Shown piece after piece: positions 24,954 to 33,415 of a stretch of DNA of 64,000 bases; the first letter of the stretch is position 1, and every line of letters starts with the position of its first letter. The stretch comes from Oerskovia sp042887685 (GTDB lineage: Bacteria > Actinomycetota > Actinomycetes > Actinomycetales > Cellulomonadaceae): positions 62,001 to 126,000 of the forward strand of contig NZ_JBHVOS010000013.1 of NCBI RefSeq assembly GCF_042887685.1, read 5' to 3'. The translations under genes were made by a program, and so were the position numbers. The notes under the pieces were generated by a model, which had not been told where the DNA came from, did no database searches, and saw only the letters and a list, made by a program, of their open reading frames with translations.

Positions 24954-25062
24954 GCAGCGACGTGCTGTGTGACATCGGCGCGCACGGTGCACGAGGGCGG
25001 GCCCTGGGACTCCCTCGACCGGGACGAACCGGGCGGGCGCCGGAACCTGCCTCACCGCCACG

Positions 25063-25068
25063 TAGGCT
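25063..25068 (+). promoter_or_regulatory. -10 element TAGGCT, leaderless type
   Basis: TANNNT hexamer ending 6 nt before GTG 25075, with no Shine-Dalgarno sequence. Confidence 0.5.
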
Positions 25069-25074
25069 GGTGCC

Positions 25075-25515
25075 GTGGTGTCGCGTGAAGATGTGGGTTC
25101 CTGGCTCGAGGGTACGCCGACCGGTGGGGAGAACGGTCGAGGCGGTCGCCTCGGCCTGCCGTCCGACGGCCCCGGCTCGATGGCGACGGTCGGCCGTCGC
25201 GCGGTCGCGCTCGTCGTCGACTGGGTGCTGTGCCTGCTCATCAGCTACCTGGTCTTCGATGCGGACTCGATGGCGACGCTCGGGGTCTTCGCGGTCGAGA
25301 ACCTGCTCCTGGTGAGCACGCTCGGCTACACGGTCGGCCACCGGGTCATGGGCCTGCAGGTGCGGGTGCTGGGCGGCGAGGGCCGCATGGTCGGCCTGTG
25401 GCGTGGATTCGTGCGCACGGTCCTGCTGTGCCTGGTCGTCCCGGCCGTGGTGTGGGACGGTGACGGCCGCGGCATGCACGACAAGGCCGCGGGCACGGTC
25501 ATCGTCCGCGCCTGA
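25075..25515 (+). CDS. RDD-family membrane protein
   Basis: A 146-residue protein. A polar N-terminus (1-38) is followed by the RDD domain: RRAVALVVDWVLCLLI (the conserved Arg and Asp of the family), a second helix ending in the tight-turn VGHRVMGLQV, and GLWRGFVRTVLLCLVVPAVVWDGDGRGMHDKAAGTVIV. The role is unknown; such genes often adjoin glnA in actinobacteria. GTG 25075 and 25078 are both possible; the TAGGCT spacing favours 25075. Confidence 0.83.
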   Translation: MVSREDVGSWLEGTPTGGENGRGGRLGLPSDGPGSMATVGRRAVALVVDWVLCLLISYLVFDADSMATLGVFAVENLLLVSTLGYTVGHRVMGLQVRVLGGEGRMVGLWRGFVRTVLLCLVVPAVVWDGDGRGMHDKAAGTVIVRA

Positions 25516-25591
25516 CGCGTCTCGCCACCGGCGTCGGCAGGCACCCCCACGGTGCCCGACGGCGCCGCTCGCCCTCGGCGCACGGGCCACC

Positions 25592-26209
25592 TCAGTCCTC
25601 GTGTGCCCCGGGTGCACGCCACACGAGCGTGTATCTCCAGTAGAGCCGGCGGCGCAGTCGTGCACCGGGGAGGATCTCTCGCGCGGCCGCGCGCAGCTCG
25701 CCGTGGCTCGTGGTGACCTCCGCGATCGGTGAGCCGTGCTCCCACTCCCCGCGGCGCCGTCGGGCGATCCTTGCGGCGGGCACGGCAGCCGCGCTGACCG
25801 CCAGGTCCCAGGCGGTGCGCGGCCGCGTCAGCCCCACGACCGCGAGCGTCCCGCCCGGGGCGACCAGGTCACGAAGGCGCCGCAGCCCCGCGTCGAGCGG
25901 GAGGTGGTGCAGCGTCGCCACGGTCGTGACGAGGTCGAAGGGCTCGGAAAGCTCGGGGAGCGGGTCCAGGACGTCCCCCGCGACGTAGGCGAGGCCGGTC
26001 GGGGAGCCCCAGGCGGCCAGCCGCGCGCGAACGACCTGCTCGGGGTCGAGGTCGAGCCCCAGCACCTCGACGGCTCCGGCTGCTCGGAGCCGCCGCGTCA
26101 GGAGACCCTCGCCGCACCCCACGTCGAGCGCGGTGCGCGTGCTCGGGCCCACGAGCCGCGTGACGTCGGGGTAGTAGTGGGTGCTGTGGTTCCAGTACAG
26201 GTCGCTCAC
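25592..26209 (-). CDS. Class I SAM-dependent methyltransferase
   Basis: A 205-residue enzyme with the Rossmann-fold methyltransferase motifs: ALDVGCGEGLLTRRL (motif I), LGLDLDPEQV (acidic end of strand 2), AGDVLDPLPELSEPFDLVTTVATLHHLP (motifs II-III) and LVAPGGTLAVVGL. The C-terminal part is basic (RIARRRRGEWEHGSPI). The substrate is unknown; the motif set resembles UbiE/type 11 enzymes. GTG 26209 follows AGGAG. It reads toward the RDD gene, leaving a 76-bp gap. Confidence 0.83.
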   Translation of the reverse strand: MSDLYWNHSTHYYPDVTRLVGPSTRTALDVGCGEGLLTRRLRAAGAVEVLGLDLDPEQVVRARLAAWGSPTGLAYVAGDVLDPLPELSEPFDLVTTVATLHHLPLDAGLRRLRDLVAPGGTLAVVGLTRPRTAWDLAVSAAAVPAARIARRRRGEWEHGSPIAEVTTSHGELRAAAREILPGARLRRRLYWRYTLVWRAPGAHED

Positions 26210-26264
26210 GGGGCTCCTTGCGGCGCCGGCTCGGCGCCGTCGGCGCGGGGACGGGGATGCGCGA

Positions 26265-26300
26265 CGGCCCGCCGGTCACCGAGAGGTGACCGACGGGCCG
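26265..26300 (-). terminator. Terminator after the DUF4191 gene
   Basis: Two 16-nt arms with one mismatch and a GAGA loop lie 20 nt beyond the stop at 26320. Confidence 0.75.
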
Positions 26301-26319
26301 GGTGCCAGGCGGTGCGGCG

Positions 26320-27051
26320 TCAGCGCCCGCGCATGCCCTTGCGGTCGGGACGCGCACGCGTGGGGTCGATGCCCTTGGGGATCGGCAACTTGGCGCCGCC
26401 GAGCGCCTTGAGGCGCTTGAGGACCTCGGCGGTCTCGGGCTTGGTGAGCGTCGGGCGCAGCTTCTGCACCGTGCGCGCGACCTTCTTGAGCGGGACCTGA
26501 CCCTCGCCGTTGCCGCACTGGATCGTGGTGACAGGGACGTTGGGCAGGACGCGCGTGATACGGCGCTTCTCGCCGTCGAGCAGCTTGGTGACGCGGTGCG
26601 TCGGGCCCTCGCCCACGAGCACGACCCCGGCGCGACCGACGCCGCGGAACACGAGGTCCTGCTGCGGGGTCAGGGCGACGGGCTCCTCGTCGAACGTCCA
26701 GCCGCGGCGGATCGTGCCGAGCGCGGCGCGCGCGGCGCCGGGCTGACCCTCGATGCGGCTGTAGGCCGCGGTCTCCGCGCGGCGCGTCAGGACGAACAGC
26801 GAGCCGAGGAACGCGAAGGGCAGACCCACGATGAGGGTGTACACCCACGGGCCCCAGGCCAGGCCGATCCCGATCGCGACGGCGAGGATGCCGACGAACA
26901 CGGCGAGCATGATCCACGTGACCGCCGGGTCCTCGGCACGCGTCATCTTGTACGCGTCCCAGACCTGGTGATACCAGCGCTGCTTCTTCTGCTTCTTCGG
27001 CTTGGTGCCGTCGACCCCGGTCGAGGGGTCGGTGCTCTTGTTGCGGGCCAT
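26320..27051 (-). CDS. DUF4191 domain membrane protein
   Basis: A 243-residue protein with a very basic N-terminus (KPKKQKKQRWYHQVWDAYKMT), two adjacent membrane helices (about 45-63 and 69-87) and a cytoplasmic domain ending in KALGGAKLPIPKGIDP and a basic tail. This is the DUF4191 plan, and the family typically lies immediately downstream of lipA in actinobacteria, as here. Function is unknown. The TAGACT hexamer eight bases before the ATG suggests its own near-leaderless promoter. Confidence 0.85.
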   Translation of the reverse strand: MARNKSTDPSTGVDGTKPKKQKKQRWYHQVWDAYKMTRAEDPAVTWIMLAVFVGILAVAIGIGLAWGPWVYTLIVGLPFAFLGSLFVLTRRAETAAYSRIEGQPGAARAALGTIRRGWTFDEEPVALTPQQDLVFRGVGRAGVVLVGEGPTHRVTKLLDGEKRRITRVLPNVPVTTIQCGNGEGQVPLKKVARTVQKLRPTLTKPETAEVLKRLKALGGAKLPIPKGIDPTRARPDRKGMRGR

Positions 27052-27059
27052 GGTGCCTC

Positions 27060-27065
27060 AGTCTA
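27060..27065 (-). promoter_or_regulatory. -10 element TAGACT, near-leaderless
   Basis: TANNNT hexamer ending 8 nt before ATG 27051, with no Shine-Dalgarno sequence. Confidence 0.4.
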
Positions 27066-27195
27066 GTGGTGGCGGAGAGTGCTCCGGTGAAGGGGCGAGG
27101 ACGGCGGCGAGCCGGACCCCGCCCCCGATTCTCTCGCACGTCGGCGAGGGGACGGGAGCGGGGACCGGCTCGGGCCGATCGGGAGACCCGGGAGG

Positions 27196-28197
27196 TCAGC
27201 GGGCCAGCAGGCTCGCGGCCTCCTGGCGGGCCGTCGTGGGCTCGGTCAGGTGCGCGAGCGCGGCCGGGATCTCCATGCCGCGACGCTTCATGGCCTGGCC
27301 CCACAGGCGGCCCGCGCGGTACGAGGAGCGGACCAGCGGGCCCGACATGACACCCAGGAACCCGATGCGCTCGGCCTCGTCCGAGAGCTCGACGAACTCC
27401 TCGGGCTTGACCCAGCGCGAGACCGGGTGGTGCCGCAGCGACGGGCGCAGGTACTGCGTGATGGTCACGAGGTCGCAGCCCGCGTCGTGGAGGTCCTGCA
27501 GAGCGTCCTTCGCCTCGTCGATCGTCTCGCCCATGCCGAGGATGATGTTCGACTTGGTCACGAGGCCCGCCTCGCGCGCCCGCGTGATGACGGACAGCGA
27601 GCGCTCGTAGCGGAATCCTGGCCGGATCTGCTTGAAGATGCGCGGCACGGTCTCGACGTTGTGCGCGAGGACCTCGGGGCGCGACTCGTTGACCGCGTCG
27701 AGCAGCTCGGGGATCGCGTTGAAGTCCGGGATGAGCAGCTCGACGCCCGTGCCCGGGTTGAGCGCGTGGATCTGACGCACGGTCTCGGCGTAGAGCCACG
27801 CGCCGCCGTCGGCCAGGTCGTCGCGCGCGACGCCCGTGATGGTCGAGTAGCGCAGGCCCATGGCCTGGACCGACTCGGCGACGCGGCGCGGCTCGTCCGC
27901 GTCGAAGTCGGCAGGCTTGCCGGTGTCGATCTGGCAGAAGTCGCAGCGCCGTGTGCACTGGTCGCCGCCGATGAGGAACGTGGCCTCACGGTCCTCCCAG
28001 CACTCGAAGATGTTGGGACAGCCCGCCTCCTCGCAGACCGTGTGCAGGCCCTCCTTGCGCACGAGGCCCTTGAGCTCGGTGTACTCGGGTCCCATGGTCG
28101 CCCGAGTCTTGATCCACTCGGGCTTCTTCTCGATGGGTGTCGCAGAGTTGCGGGCCTCGACCCGCAGCATGCGCCGCCCTTCAGGTGCGATCGTCAC
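27196..28197 (-). CDS. lipA: Lipoyl synthase
   Basis: A 333-residue radical-SAM enzyme that inserts two sulfur atoms into protein-bound octanoate. Both iron-sulfur clusters are recognisable: the auxiliary cluster in CEEAGCPNIFEC (CX4CX5C) and the radical-SAM CTRRCDFCQ (CX3CX2C). The EREATFLIGGDQCTR-like approach, GVARDDLADGGAW and the C-terminal GPLVRSSYRA are typical. GTG 28197 follows GGGAG. Its substrates include the SucB protein encoded at 38.3-40.1 kb. Confidence 0.96.
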   Translation of the reverse strand: MTIAPEGRRMLRVEARNSATPIEKKPEWIKTRATMGPEYTELKGLVRKEGLHTVCEEAGCPNIFECWEDREATFLIGGDQCTRRCDFCQIDTGKPADFDADEPRRVAESVQAMGLRYSTITGVARDDLADGGAWLYAETVRQIHALNPGTGVELLIPDFNAIPELLDAVNESRPEVLAHNVETVPRIFKQIRPGFRYERSLSVITRAREAGLVTKSNIILGMGETIDEAKDALQDLHDAGCDLVTITQYLRPSLRHHPVSRWVKPEEFVELSDEAERIGFLGVMSGPLVRSSYRAGRLWGQAMKRRGMEIPAALAHLTEPTTARQEAASLLAR

Positions 28198-28261
28198 GCG
28201 GTGTCTCCCAGTCCGTGGTGGGCGGTGGCCCCCTGGAGTCGTGCCCGGTATCGGGTGAAAG

Positions 28262-29620
28262 TCAGACTACGCCAGGAGCCTGCGGGAGGGTGGTGGTGTC
28301 CACGTGGGCCGGACGTGACCTGAGCGACAGCCCCGTCACGACGAGCAGCACCGCGGCGACGGCCGGCAGCGCGAACGCGGCCGCGGTCCCGACGCCCTCG
28401 GCGACCTGGCCGCCGACGCTCGCGCCGAGCGCCACGCCCACGACGTTCGCGCTCGCGAGCATCGTCATGGCGGCTCCGCTGCGGCTGCTCGGGCTGAGGT
28501 CGCCGCCGACGGTGAAGATCGTGACCATGACTGGGCCGACGAACAGGCCCAGCAGCGCGAGCGCGCCGATCAGCGCGCCGAGCGACCCGCTGCCGCCCGC
28601 GAGGAACGCGAGGACCGCGGTCACCGTGAGGCCCGAGGCGAACGAGACCCAGCGCGAGCGTGCGCCGAAGCTCGCGGGCAGCGCGACCACGGCGAGCGCC
28701 GTGATGGCCGACCCGAAGCCGAGCACCGCGTAGACCAGGCCGGCCTGCTCCTCGGCGCCCGCGTCGCGCATGAACGACGTGACGGCCGTCTGGGTGCTGC
28801 CGAAGAGCATGCCCATGGCGAGCATCCCGAGGACGGGTACCAGGACGCGGCGCAGGAGCCCGACGAACGAGCCGTGGGCGTCGGCACCGGCTGCGGCCTG
28901 CGCCGCGGCGGAGGGCTTGGGGGCGCCCGGGGTCGCGGTCGGGTGCAGGGCGAAGGCCAGGCCGAAGACCGCGCACACCGCGGCGGCGAACAGCATCGCG
29001 GCCTGCGGGGACCACACGCTCGCGAGGATCCCGACGAGGGCCGGGCCGAGCACGAAGCCGATCTCGTCGGCCGTGCTCTCGTAGCCCATCGCGGCGAGGA
29101 GCGTGCGGGGGCGGTGCTGGGTCATGGCGATCCAGCGCACGCGAGCGAGCGGCCCCACCTGCGGGGCGAACGCGCCCACGAGCGCTGCGGAGCCGAGGAT
29201 CACGCCCGACGCCGCGTCGGTGCTCGCGGCCTGGACGAGCGCGACGACCGCCAGGACGTTCAGGGGCACGACGACGAGGAGCACCTTGCGCTGGCCGACC
29301 CGGTCCGCGAGGGATCCCTGGGTGGGGCCGCCGAGGGCCGTGCCGACGGCGGCGGCCGCGCTCGCGAGCCCGCCGAGGGCGAGCGAGCCCGTGGTCGTCG
29401 TGACCAGGAGGAGGGTGCCGATCGTGATCATCGAGAACGGCAGGCGTGCGAGGAACGCGATGGGCAGGAACGCCTTGCCGGCCAGGCGGGGGAGCTCGCC
29501 GTACGTGGCGAGGGTGCCGCGGCGGGGTTCGGCGGGCTCGGGAGCCTGCGGCGGTGCGTCGGCCGCGCCGTCAGCAGCGACGGGGCGCGCGGGCGCGAGA
29601 GGGCTGGGAGTGCGGGTCAT
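28262..29620 (-). CDS. MFS transporter
   Basis: A 452-residue permease with twelve predicted helices; a polar Pro/Ala-rich N-terminal tail (about 1-45) precedes helix 1. The GSLADRVGQRKVL loop between helices 2 and 3 is the major-facilitator signature. A similar proton-driven exporter or importer is likely; the substrate is unknown. AAGGA stands before ATG 29620. It lies between lipB and lipA on the same strand, but with gaps of 149 and 64 bp, so a link to lipoate is only positional. Confidence 0.87.
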   Translation of the reverse strand: MTRTPSPLAPARPVAADGAADAPPQAPEPAEPRRGTLATYGELPRLAGKAFLPIAFLARLPFSMITIGTLLLVTTTTGSLALGGLASAAAAVGTALGGPTQGSLADRVGQRKVLLVVVPLNVLAVVALVQAASTDAASGVILGSAALVGAFAPQVGPLARVRWIAMTQHRPRTLLAAMGYESTADEIGFVLGPALVGILASVWSPQAAMLFAAAVCAVFGLAFALHPTATPGAPKPSAAAQAAAGADAHGSFVGLLRRVLVPVLGMLAMGMLFGSTQTAVTSFMRDAGAEEQAGLVYAVLGFGSAITALAVVALPASFGARSRWVSFASGLTVTAVLAFLAGGSGSLGALIGALALLGLFVGPVMVTIFTVGGDLSPSSRSGAAMTMLASANVVGVALGASVGGQVAEGVGTAAAFALPAVAAVLLVVTGLSLRSRPAHVDTTTLPQAPGVV

Positions 29621-29769
29621 GAGGGTCCTTCAGGGGTCTACCGTTCCGCGCACCGACCCACCCGTACTCCGGTTGCGCAATGATTCCCTTGAGGTGGACC
29701 CATTCTAGCGGCGAAGGGCTCGAAAGGGGAGAGGTGCGCGTCACCTGCGCGCCCGGGCGGACTCCCGTG

Positions 29770-30438
29770 TCAGGGAGTGCCCGAGGGGCTCGCGGCCGGG
29801 CTCGCCGCCAGCAGAGGCTCCAGGTGCTCGTGCAGCGCGTCGACCAGGAGCGGCGTGGCCTCGTCGATCGTGACCCGACGCCCGGTCTCGAGCGTCAGGG
29901 ACGTCACGTCGGCGTCCGAGATGCCGCACGGAACGATCCGGGAGAACTCGCCCAGGTCGGGGGAGCAGTTGAGCGCGAGGCCGTGCATGGTCACGCCGCG
30001 CGCGACACGTACGCCGATCGCGCAGACCTTGCGCTCCCGACGGGTCGGGGTCGCGGCCAGCCACACGCCGCTGCGCCCCTCGACGCGGTGGGTCGCCAGT
30101 CCCAGCGCGGCGCAGACGTCCATGACCGCGCTCTCGAGCGCGCGCACGTAGGCGACGACGTCGACGGGCTCGGCGAGCCGGACGATCGGGTAGGCCACGA
30201 GCTGTCCCGGCCCGTGCCAGGTGATCTTCCCGCCGCGGTCGACGTCGACGACGGGCGTGCCGTCGTCGGGCCGGTCGGCGAGGTTGGTGCGCCTGCCTGC
30301 GGTGTAGACGCTCGGGTGCTCCACGAGGATCACGGTGTCCGGTGCGAGCCCGTCCACGACGTCCTGGTGGACCTGGCGCTGGAGGTCCCAGGCAACCTGG
30401 TAGTCGGTGAGACCGGGGCCCTCGGTGCGCAGGTGCAT
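29770..30438 (-). CDS. lipB: Lipoyl(octanoyl) transferase
   Basis: A 222-residue enzyme that moves octanoate from acyl carrier protein to lipoyl domains. Family motifs present are VILVEHPSVYTAGRR, GGKITWHGPGQLVAYPIV and the catalytic-Cys segment SRIVPCGISDADV, with KVCAIGVRVARGVTMHGLALNC before it. The gene starts 9 bp after the marR stop codon. The stop codon TAG of marR forms part of a TAGCCT hexamer six bases before the lipB ATG, so lipB may have its own leaderless promoter. Confidence 0.95.
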   Translation of the reverse strand: MHLRTEGPGLTDYQVAWDLQRQVHQDVVDGLAPDTVILVEHPSVYTAGRRTNLADRPDDGTPVVDVDRGGKITWHGPGQLVAYPIVRLAEPVDVVAYVRALESAVMDVCAALGLATHRVEGRSGVWLAATPTRRERKVCAIGVRVARGVTMHGLALNCSPDLGEFSRIVPCGISDADVTSLTLETGRRVTIDEATPLLVDALHEHLEPLLAASPAASPSGTP

Positions 30439-30444
30439 GCGGTC

Positions 30445-30450
30445 AGGCTA
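30445..30450 (-). promoter_or_regulatory. -10 element TAGCCT of lipB, overlapping the marR stop codon
   Basis: TANNNT hexamer ending 6 nt before ATG 30438; its first three bases are the marR stop codon. Confidence 0.5.
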
Positions 30451-30900
30451 GCCCTCACCCGGTCGAGGGTGGGCCTCGACCATGGTGATGAGGATCTCAC
30501 GCAGCGTCGCGATCTGCTCCTCGCTCAGGCCCCGGGTGCTCAGCTCCTCGGCCGGGCGCGGGCTCGCGGCGGAGAGCGCTGCGGTGCGCCCGCTCGGGGT
30601 GATCGCGACGGCGCGCCGGCGACGGTCGTTCACGTCGTCCTCGCGCGTGATGTACCCCGAGCGTTCGAGGCGCGCCAGGATGCGGCTCATGGTCTGCTCG
30701 GTGATGTGCGACTCGGCCGCTAGCTGACGCTGGGTGCGCGGGCCTGCGAGCAGGTGCAGCAGGACGGGCATCGAGGCGTGGTTGAGGTCCCAGCCGTCGA
30801 GGTGGTGGTTCCACTCACGCTCGATCCGGCGGGTCACCGCCGACAGGAGCCGGCCGGTGGGCCAGTCCTTCGGTTCCCTGCTGACCGGGTTTGCGTCCAC
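30448..30900 (-). CDS. MarR-family transcriptional regulator
   Basis: A 150-residue winged helix-turn-helix repressor. The DNA-binding part is at about 50-100 (RTQRQLAAESHITEQTMSRILARLERSGYITREDDVNDRRRRAVAITPSGR), including the wing DxRxR signature. It is divergent from the MMPL transporter and the palindrome between them is its probable operator. GTG 30900 is 12 nt from GGAGG, a rather long spacing. The TACTAT hexamer at 30925-30930 would give a promoter overlapped by the palindrome, hence autorepression. Confidence 0.88.
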   Translation of the reverse strand: MDANPVSREPKDWPTGRLLSAVTRRIEREWNHHLDGWDLNHASMPVLLHLLAGPRTQRQLAAESHITEQTMSRILARLERSGYITREDDVNDRRRRAVAITPSGRTAALSAASPRPAEELSTRGLSEEQIATLREILITMVEAHPRPGEG

Positions 30901-30928
30901 TTGCGTCTGAGACCTCCGTCGTCAATAG

Positions 30929-30946
30929 TACTCAGCATGCTGAGTA
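30929..30946. promoter_or_regulatory. MarR-type operator palindrome over the MMPL start codon
   Basis: TACTCAGCATGCTGAGTA is a perfect 18-bp palindrome. Its centre holds the ATG (30937) of the MMPL gene, and its left edge touches a TACTAT -10 candidate for marR on the other strand. One bound dimer could block both genes. Confidence 0.7.
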
Positions 30947-33252
30947 ATCGCTGGAGTGGTGTGCTCCGAGGCCTGGTCATTGTCGCAGTGCTGGGCGTCT
31001 GGCTCGCCATCGGCGCGCTCGGAGGCCAGGCGCAGGGCAAGCTCAGCACCGTCCAGACCAACGACTCAGCGGCCTTCCTCCCGTCGAGCGCCGAGTCCAC
31101 CCGTGCGGCCGAGAAGGCACAGGCCTTCGTGTCCGACGAGTCCCTGCCCGCGCTCGTCGTCGCCGTCCCCACCGACGGCGGGGCCGTCACGCCCCAGCAG
31201 CTCGAGACCCTGCAGACCGTCGCCGCCGACCTGCCGGCGCTCCCGCTCACCGGCGCCGGCCCCGGAGACCCCCAGACCGTCGGGGACGCGCTCACGGCCG
31301 AGCCCGTCGTGGTGCCCTCGCAGGACGGCGAGGCCGCGATGATCGTCGCGTCGCTCGACGCGTCGAAGTCCTCGGACCTCATGGCGAACGACGAGCGCGT
31401 CAACAACGCCGTGGTCGCCGAGATCCGCGCCGAGCTCGAGACCACCCTCGCCGACTCGGGCCTGCAAGCCTGGGTCACCGGACCCGCGGGCTTCGTCGCG
31501 GACCTCGTCAACGCGTTCGGCGGGATCGACACGGTCCTGCTGCTCGTCGCGCTCGGTGCCGTGCTGATCATCCTCGCGATCGTGTACCGCTCGCCGATCC
31601 TGCCGTTCATGGTGATCCTCACCGCGGTCTTCGCGCTGTGCCTCGCGGGCCTGGTCGTCTACCTCCTGGCGGACGCGGGCACGCTGACGCTCAACGGGCA
31701 GGCGCAGGGAATCCTCTCGATCCTCGTCGTGGGCGCCGCGGTCGACTACTCGCTGCTCGTCGTGGCGAGGTACCGCGAGGAGCTTCGCGCCGTCGAGAGC
31801 CCCTACACGGCCGTCCGCCGCGCCCTGCGCGCCTCGATCGAGCCCATCGCCGCCTCGGCCGGGACCGTCATCGCGGGCCTGCTCTGCCTGCTGCTGTCCG
31901 ACCTCGCCTCCAACCGCTCCCTCGGGCCCGTCGGGGCGATCGGCATCGCGGCCGCGTTCCTCGGCGCGCTCACGTTCCTGCCCGCGCTGCTCGTGGTCGG
32001 CGGCAAGCGTTCGCGGGGCATCTTCTGGCCGCGCAAGCCCGCCTACGACCCCGCTGCCGCCGACGAGGCCGCAGGTCCCGCCGCGGTCGATGCGGGAGCC
32101 GCCCGTCCCGCAGGTGCGGCCGCTCCGGCCGCTCCGGCCGCGACCCGTGACGTCGCCCTCGCCGCGAGCCACGACGTCGAGGTCCACGTCGCGGGCCACG
32201 GGATCTGGTCCCGCGTCGCGAGCTTCGTCGGACGCCGTGACCGTGCCGTGTGGATCGTCACGGCACTCGTCCTCGCGGGGTGCGCGGCCTTCGTGCCCAC
32301 GTTCCGGGCCGAGGGCACGAGCGACTCCGACGTGTTCCTCACCCAGGTCGACTCGGTCGACGGGGAGAAGGTCCTCGAGGAGCACTTCGGGGGAGTGGGC
32401 GTCCAGCCCGCGATCGTGATCGCCCCCGAGGCCGACCTCGACGCCGTGCTCCAGGCCGCCACGGCCACCGAGGGCGTCGCCTCGGCCGCCGCCGTGACCG
32501 AGGGCGGCACGGGCGGAGCACCCGGCGCCCCCTCGCAGGGACCGCCCCTCGTCGTCGACGGCGACGTCCGCGTCGACGTCGTGACCGAGGACCCGAGCGA
32601 CACCAACGCCGCGACCACCACGGTCGCCGCGCTGCGCGACGCCGTGCACGAGGTCTCTCCCGACGCCGTCGTGGGCGGGGCGAGCGCCCAGCGCCTCGAC
32701 ACCCAGATCGCGGGCGACCACGACCTGCGCGTCATCGTGCCGGTCGTCCTGGTCGTCATCCTGCTGATCCTCATGCTGCTGCTGCGCTCGATCCTCGCGC
32801 CGGTCCTGCTCATGGCCGCCAACGTGCTCTCCTTCGGCGCGGCCCTCGGGGTGTCGGCGATCGTGTTCAACCACGTGCTCGACTTCCCCGGTGCCGACCC
32901 GACCGTCCCGCTCTACGCCTTCTGCTTCCTCGTGGCGCTCGGCGTTGACTACTCGATCTTCCTCATGACCCGGGTCCGCGAGGAGTCCGCGATCATCGGC
33001 ACCCGCCGCGGCACGCTGCGCGCGCTCGCCGTCACGGGATCGGTCATCACGTCGGCCGGCGTGGTGCTCGCCGCGACGTTCGCCGCGCTCGGCGTGATCC
33101 CGCTGCTCTTCCTCGCACAGCTCGCGTTCATCGTCGCGTTCGGCGTCCTCGTCGACACCCTGATCGTCCGCAGCCTGCTCGTCCCGGCACTGGTGCACGA
33201 CGTCGGACGAGCGGTCTGGTGGCCGGGCGCGCTGCGGCGCAGCGCACCCTGA
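30937..33252 (+). CDS. MMPL-family (RND-type) transporter
   Basis: A 771-residue membrane transporter with the doubled MMPL plan: a first helix (about 9-27), a large external domain (about 30-185), five helices, a second cytoplasmic/linker part rich in Ala/Pro (about 360-420), then a second helix, external domain and helices. Conserved GAAVDYSLLVVARYREEL and ALGVDYSIFLMTRVREE supply the proton-relay Asp-Tyr pairs. It probably exports lipids or hydrophobic drugs. No Shine-Dalgarno sequence precedes ATG 30937, which lies inside the MarR palindrome, so translation may be leaderless; a GTG at 30961 is a weaker option. Confidence 0.9.
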   Translation: MLSNRWSGVLRGLVIVAVLGVWLAIGALGGQAQGKLSTVQTNDSAAFLPSSAESTRAAEKAQAFVSDESLPALVVAVPTDGGAVTPQQLETLQTVAADLPALPLTGAGPGDPQTVGDALTAEPVVVPSQDGEAAMIVASLDASKSSDLMANDERVNNAVVAEIRAELETTLADSGLQAWVTGPAGFVADLVNAFGGIDTVLLLVALGAVLIILAIVYRSPILPFMVILTAVFALCLAGLVVYLLADAGTLTLNGQAQGILSILVVGAAVDYSLLVVARYREELRAVESPYTAVRRALRASIEPIAASAGTVIAGLLCLLLSDLASNRSLGPVGAIGIAAAFLGALTFLPALLVVGGKRSRGIFWPRKPAYDPAAADEAAGPAAVDAGAARPAGAAAPAAPAATRDVALAASHDVEVHVAGHGIWSRVASFVGRRDRAVWIVTALVLAGCAAFVPTFRAEGTSDSDVFLTQVDSVDGEKVLEEHFGGVGVQPAIVIAPEADLDAVLQAATATEGVASAAAVTEGGTGGAPGAPSQGPPLVVDGDVRVDVVTEDPSDTNAATTTVAALRDAVHEVSPDAVVGGASAQRLDTQIAGDHDLRVIVPVVLVVILLILMLLLRSILAPVLLMAANVLSFGAALGVSAIVFNHVLDFPGADPTVPLYAFCFLVALGVDYSIFLMTRVREESAIIGTRRGTLRALAVTGSVITSAGVVLAATFAALGVIPLLFLAQLAFIVAFGVLVDTLIVRSLLVPALVHDVGRAVWWPGALRRSAP

Positions 33253-33415
33253 GGAGCTGCGGGCCCGGGCGGGCCGCCTCGCGTCGGGAGGCTCGTCCGG
33301 GACCCGCTCATGGGTCACCGTCCGGTGTGCGGGCTCCTGGTGGGTCCCGGCCCGTGGCGGGGGCTGCGGAGCGACGCGTGGCCGCCCAGCGCGTCGCCCG
33401 ACGCGGTCCGCGCGG

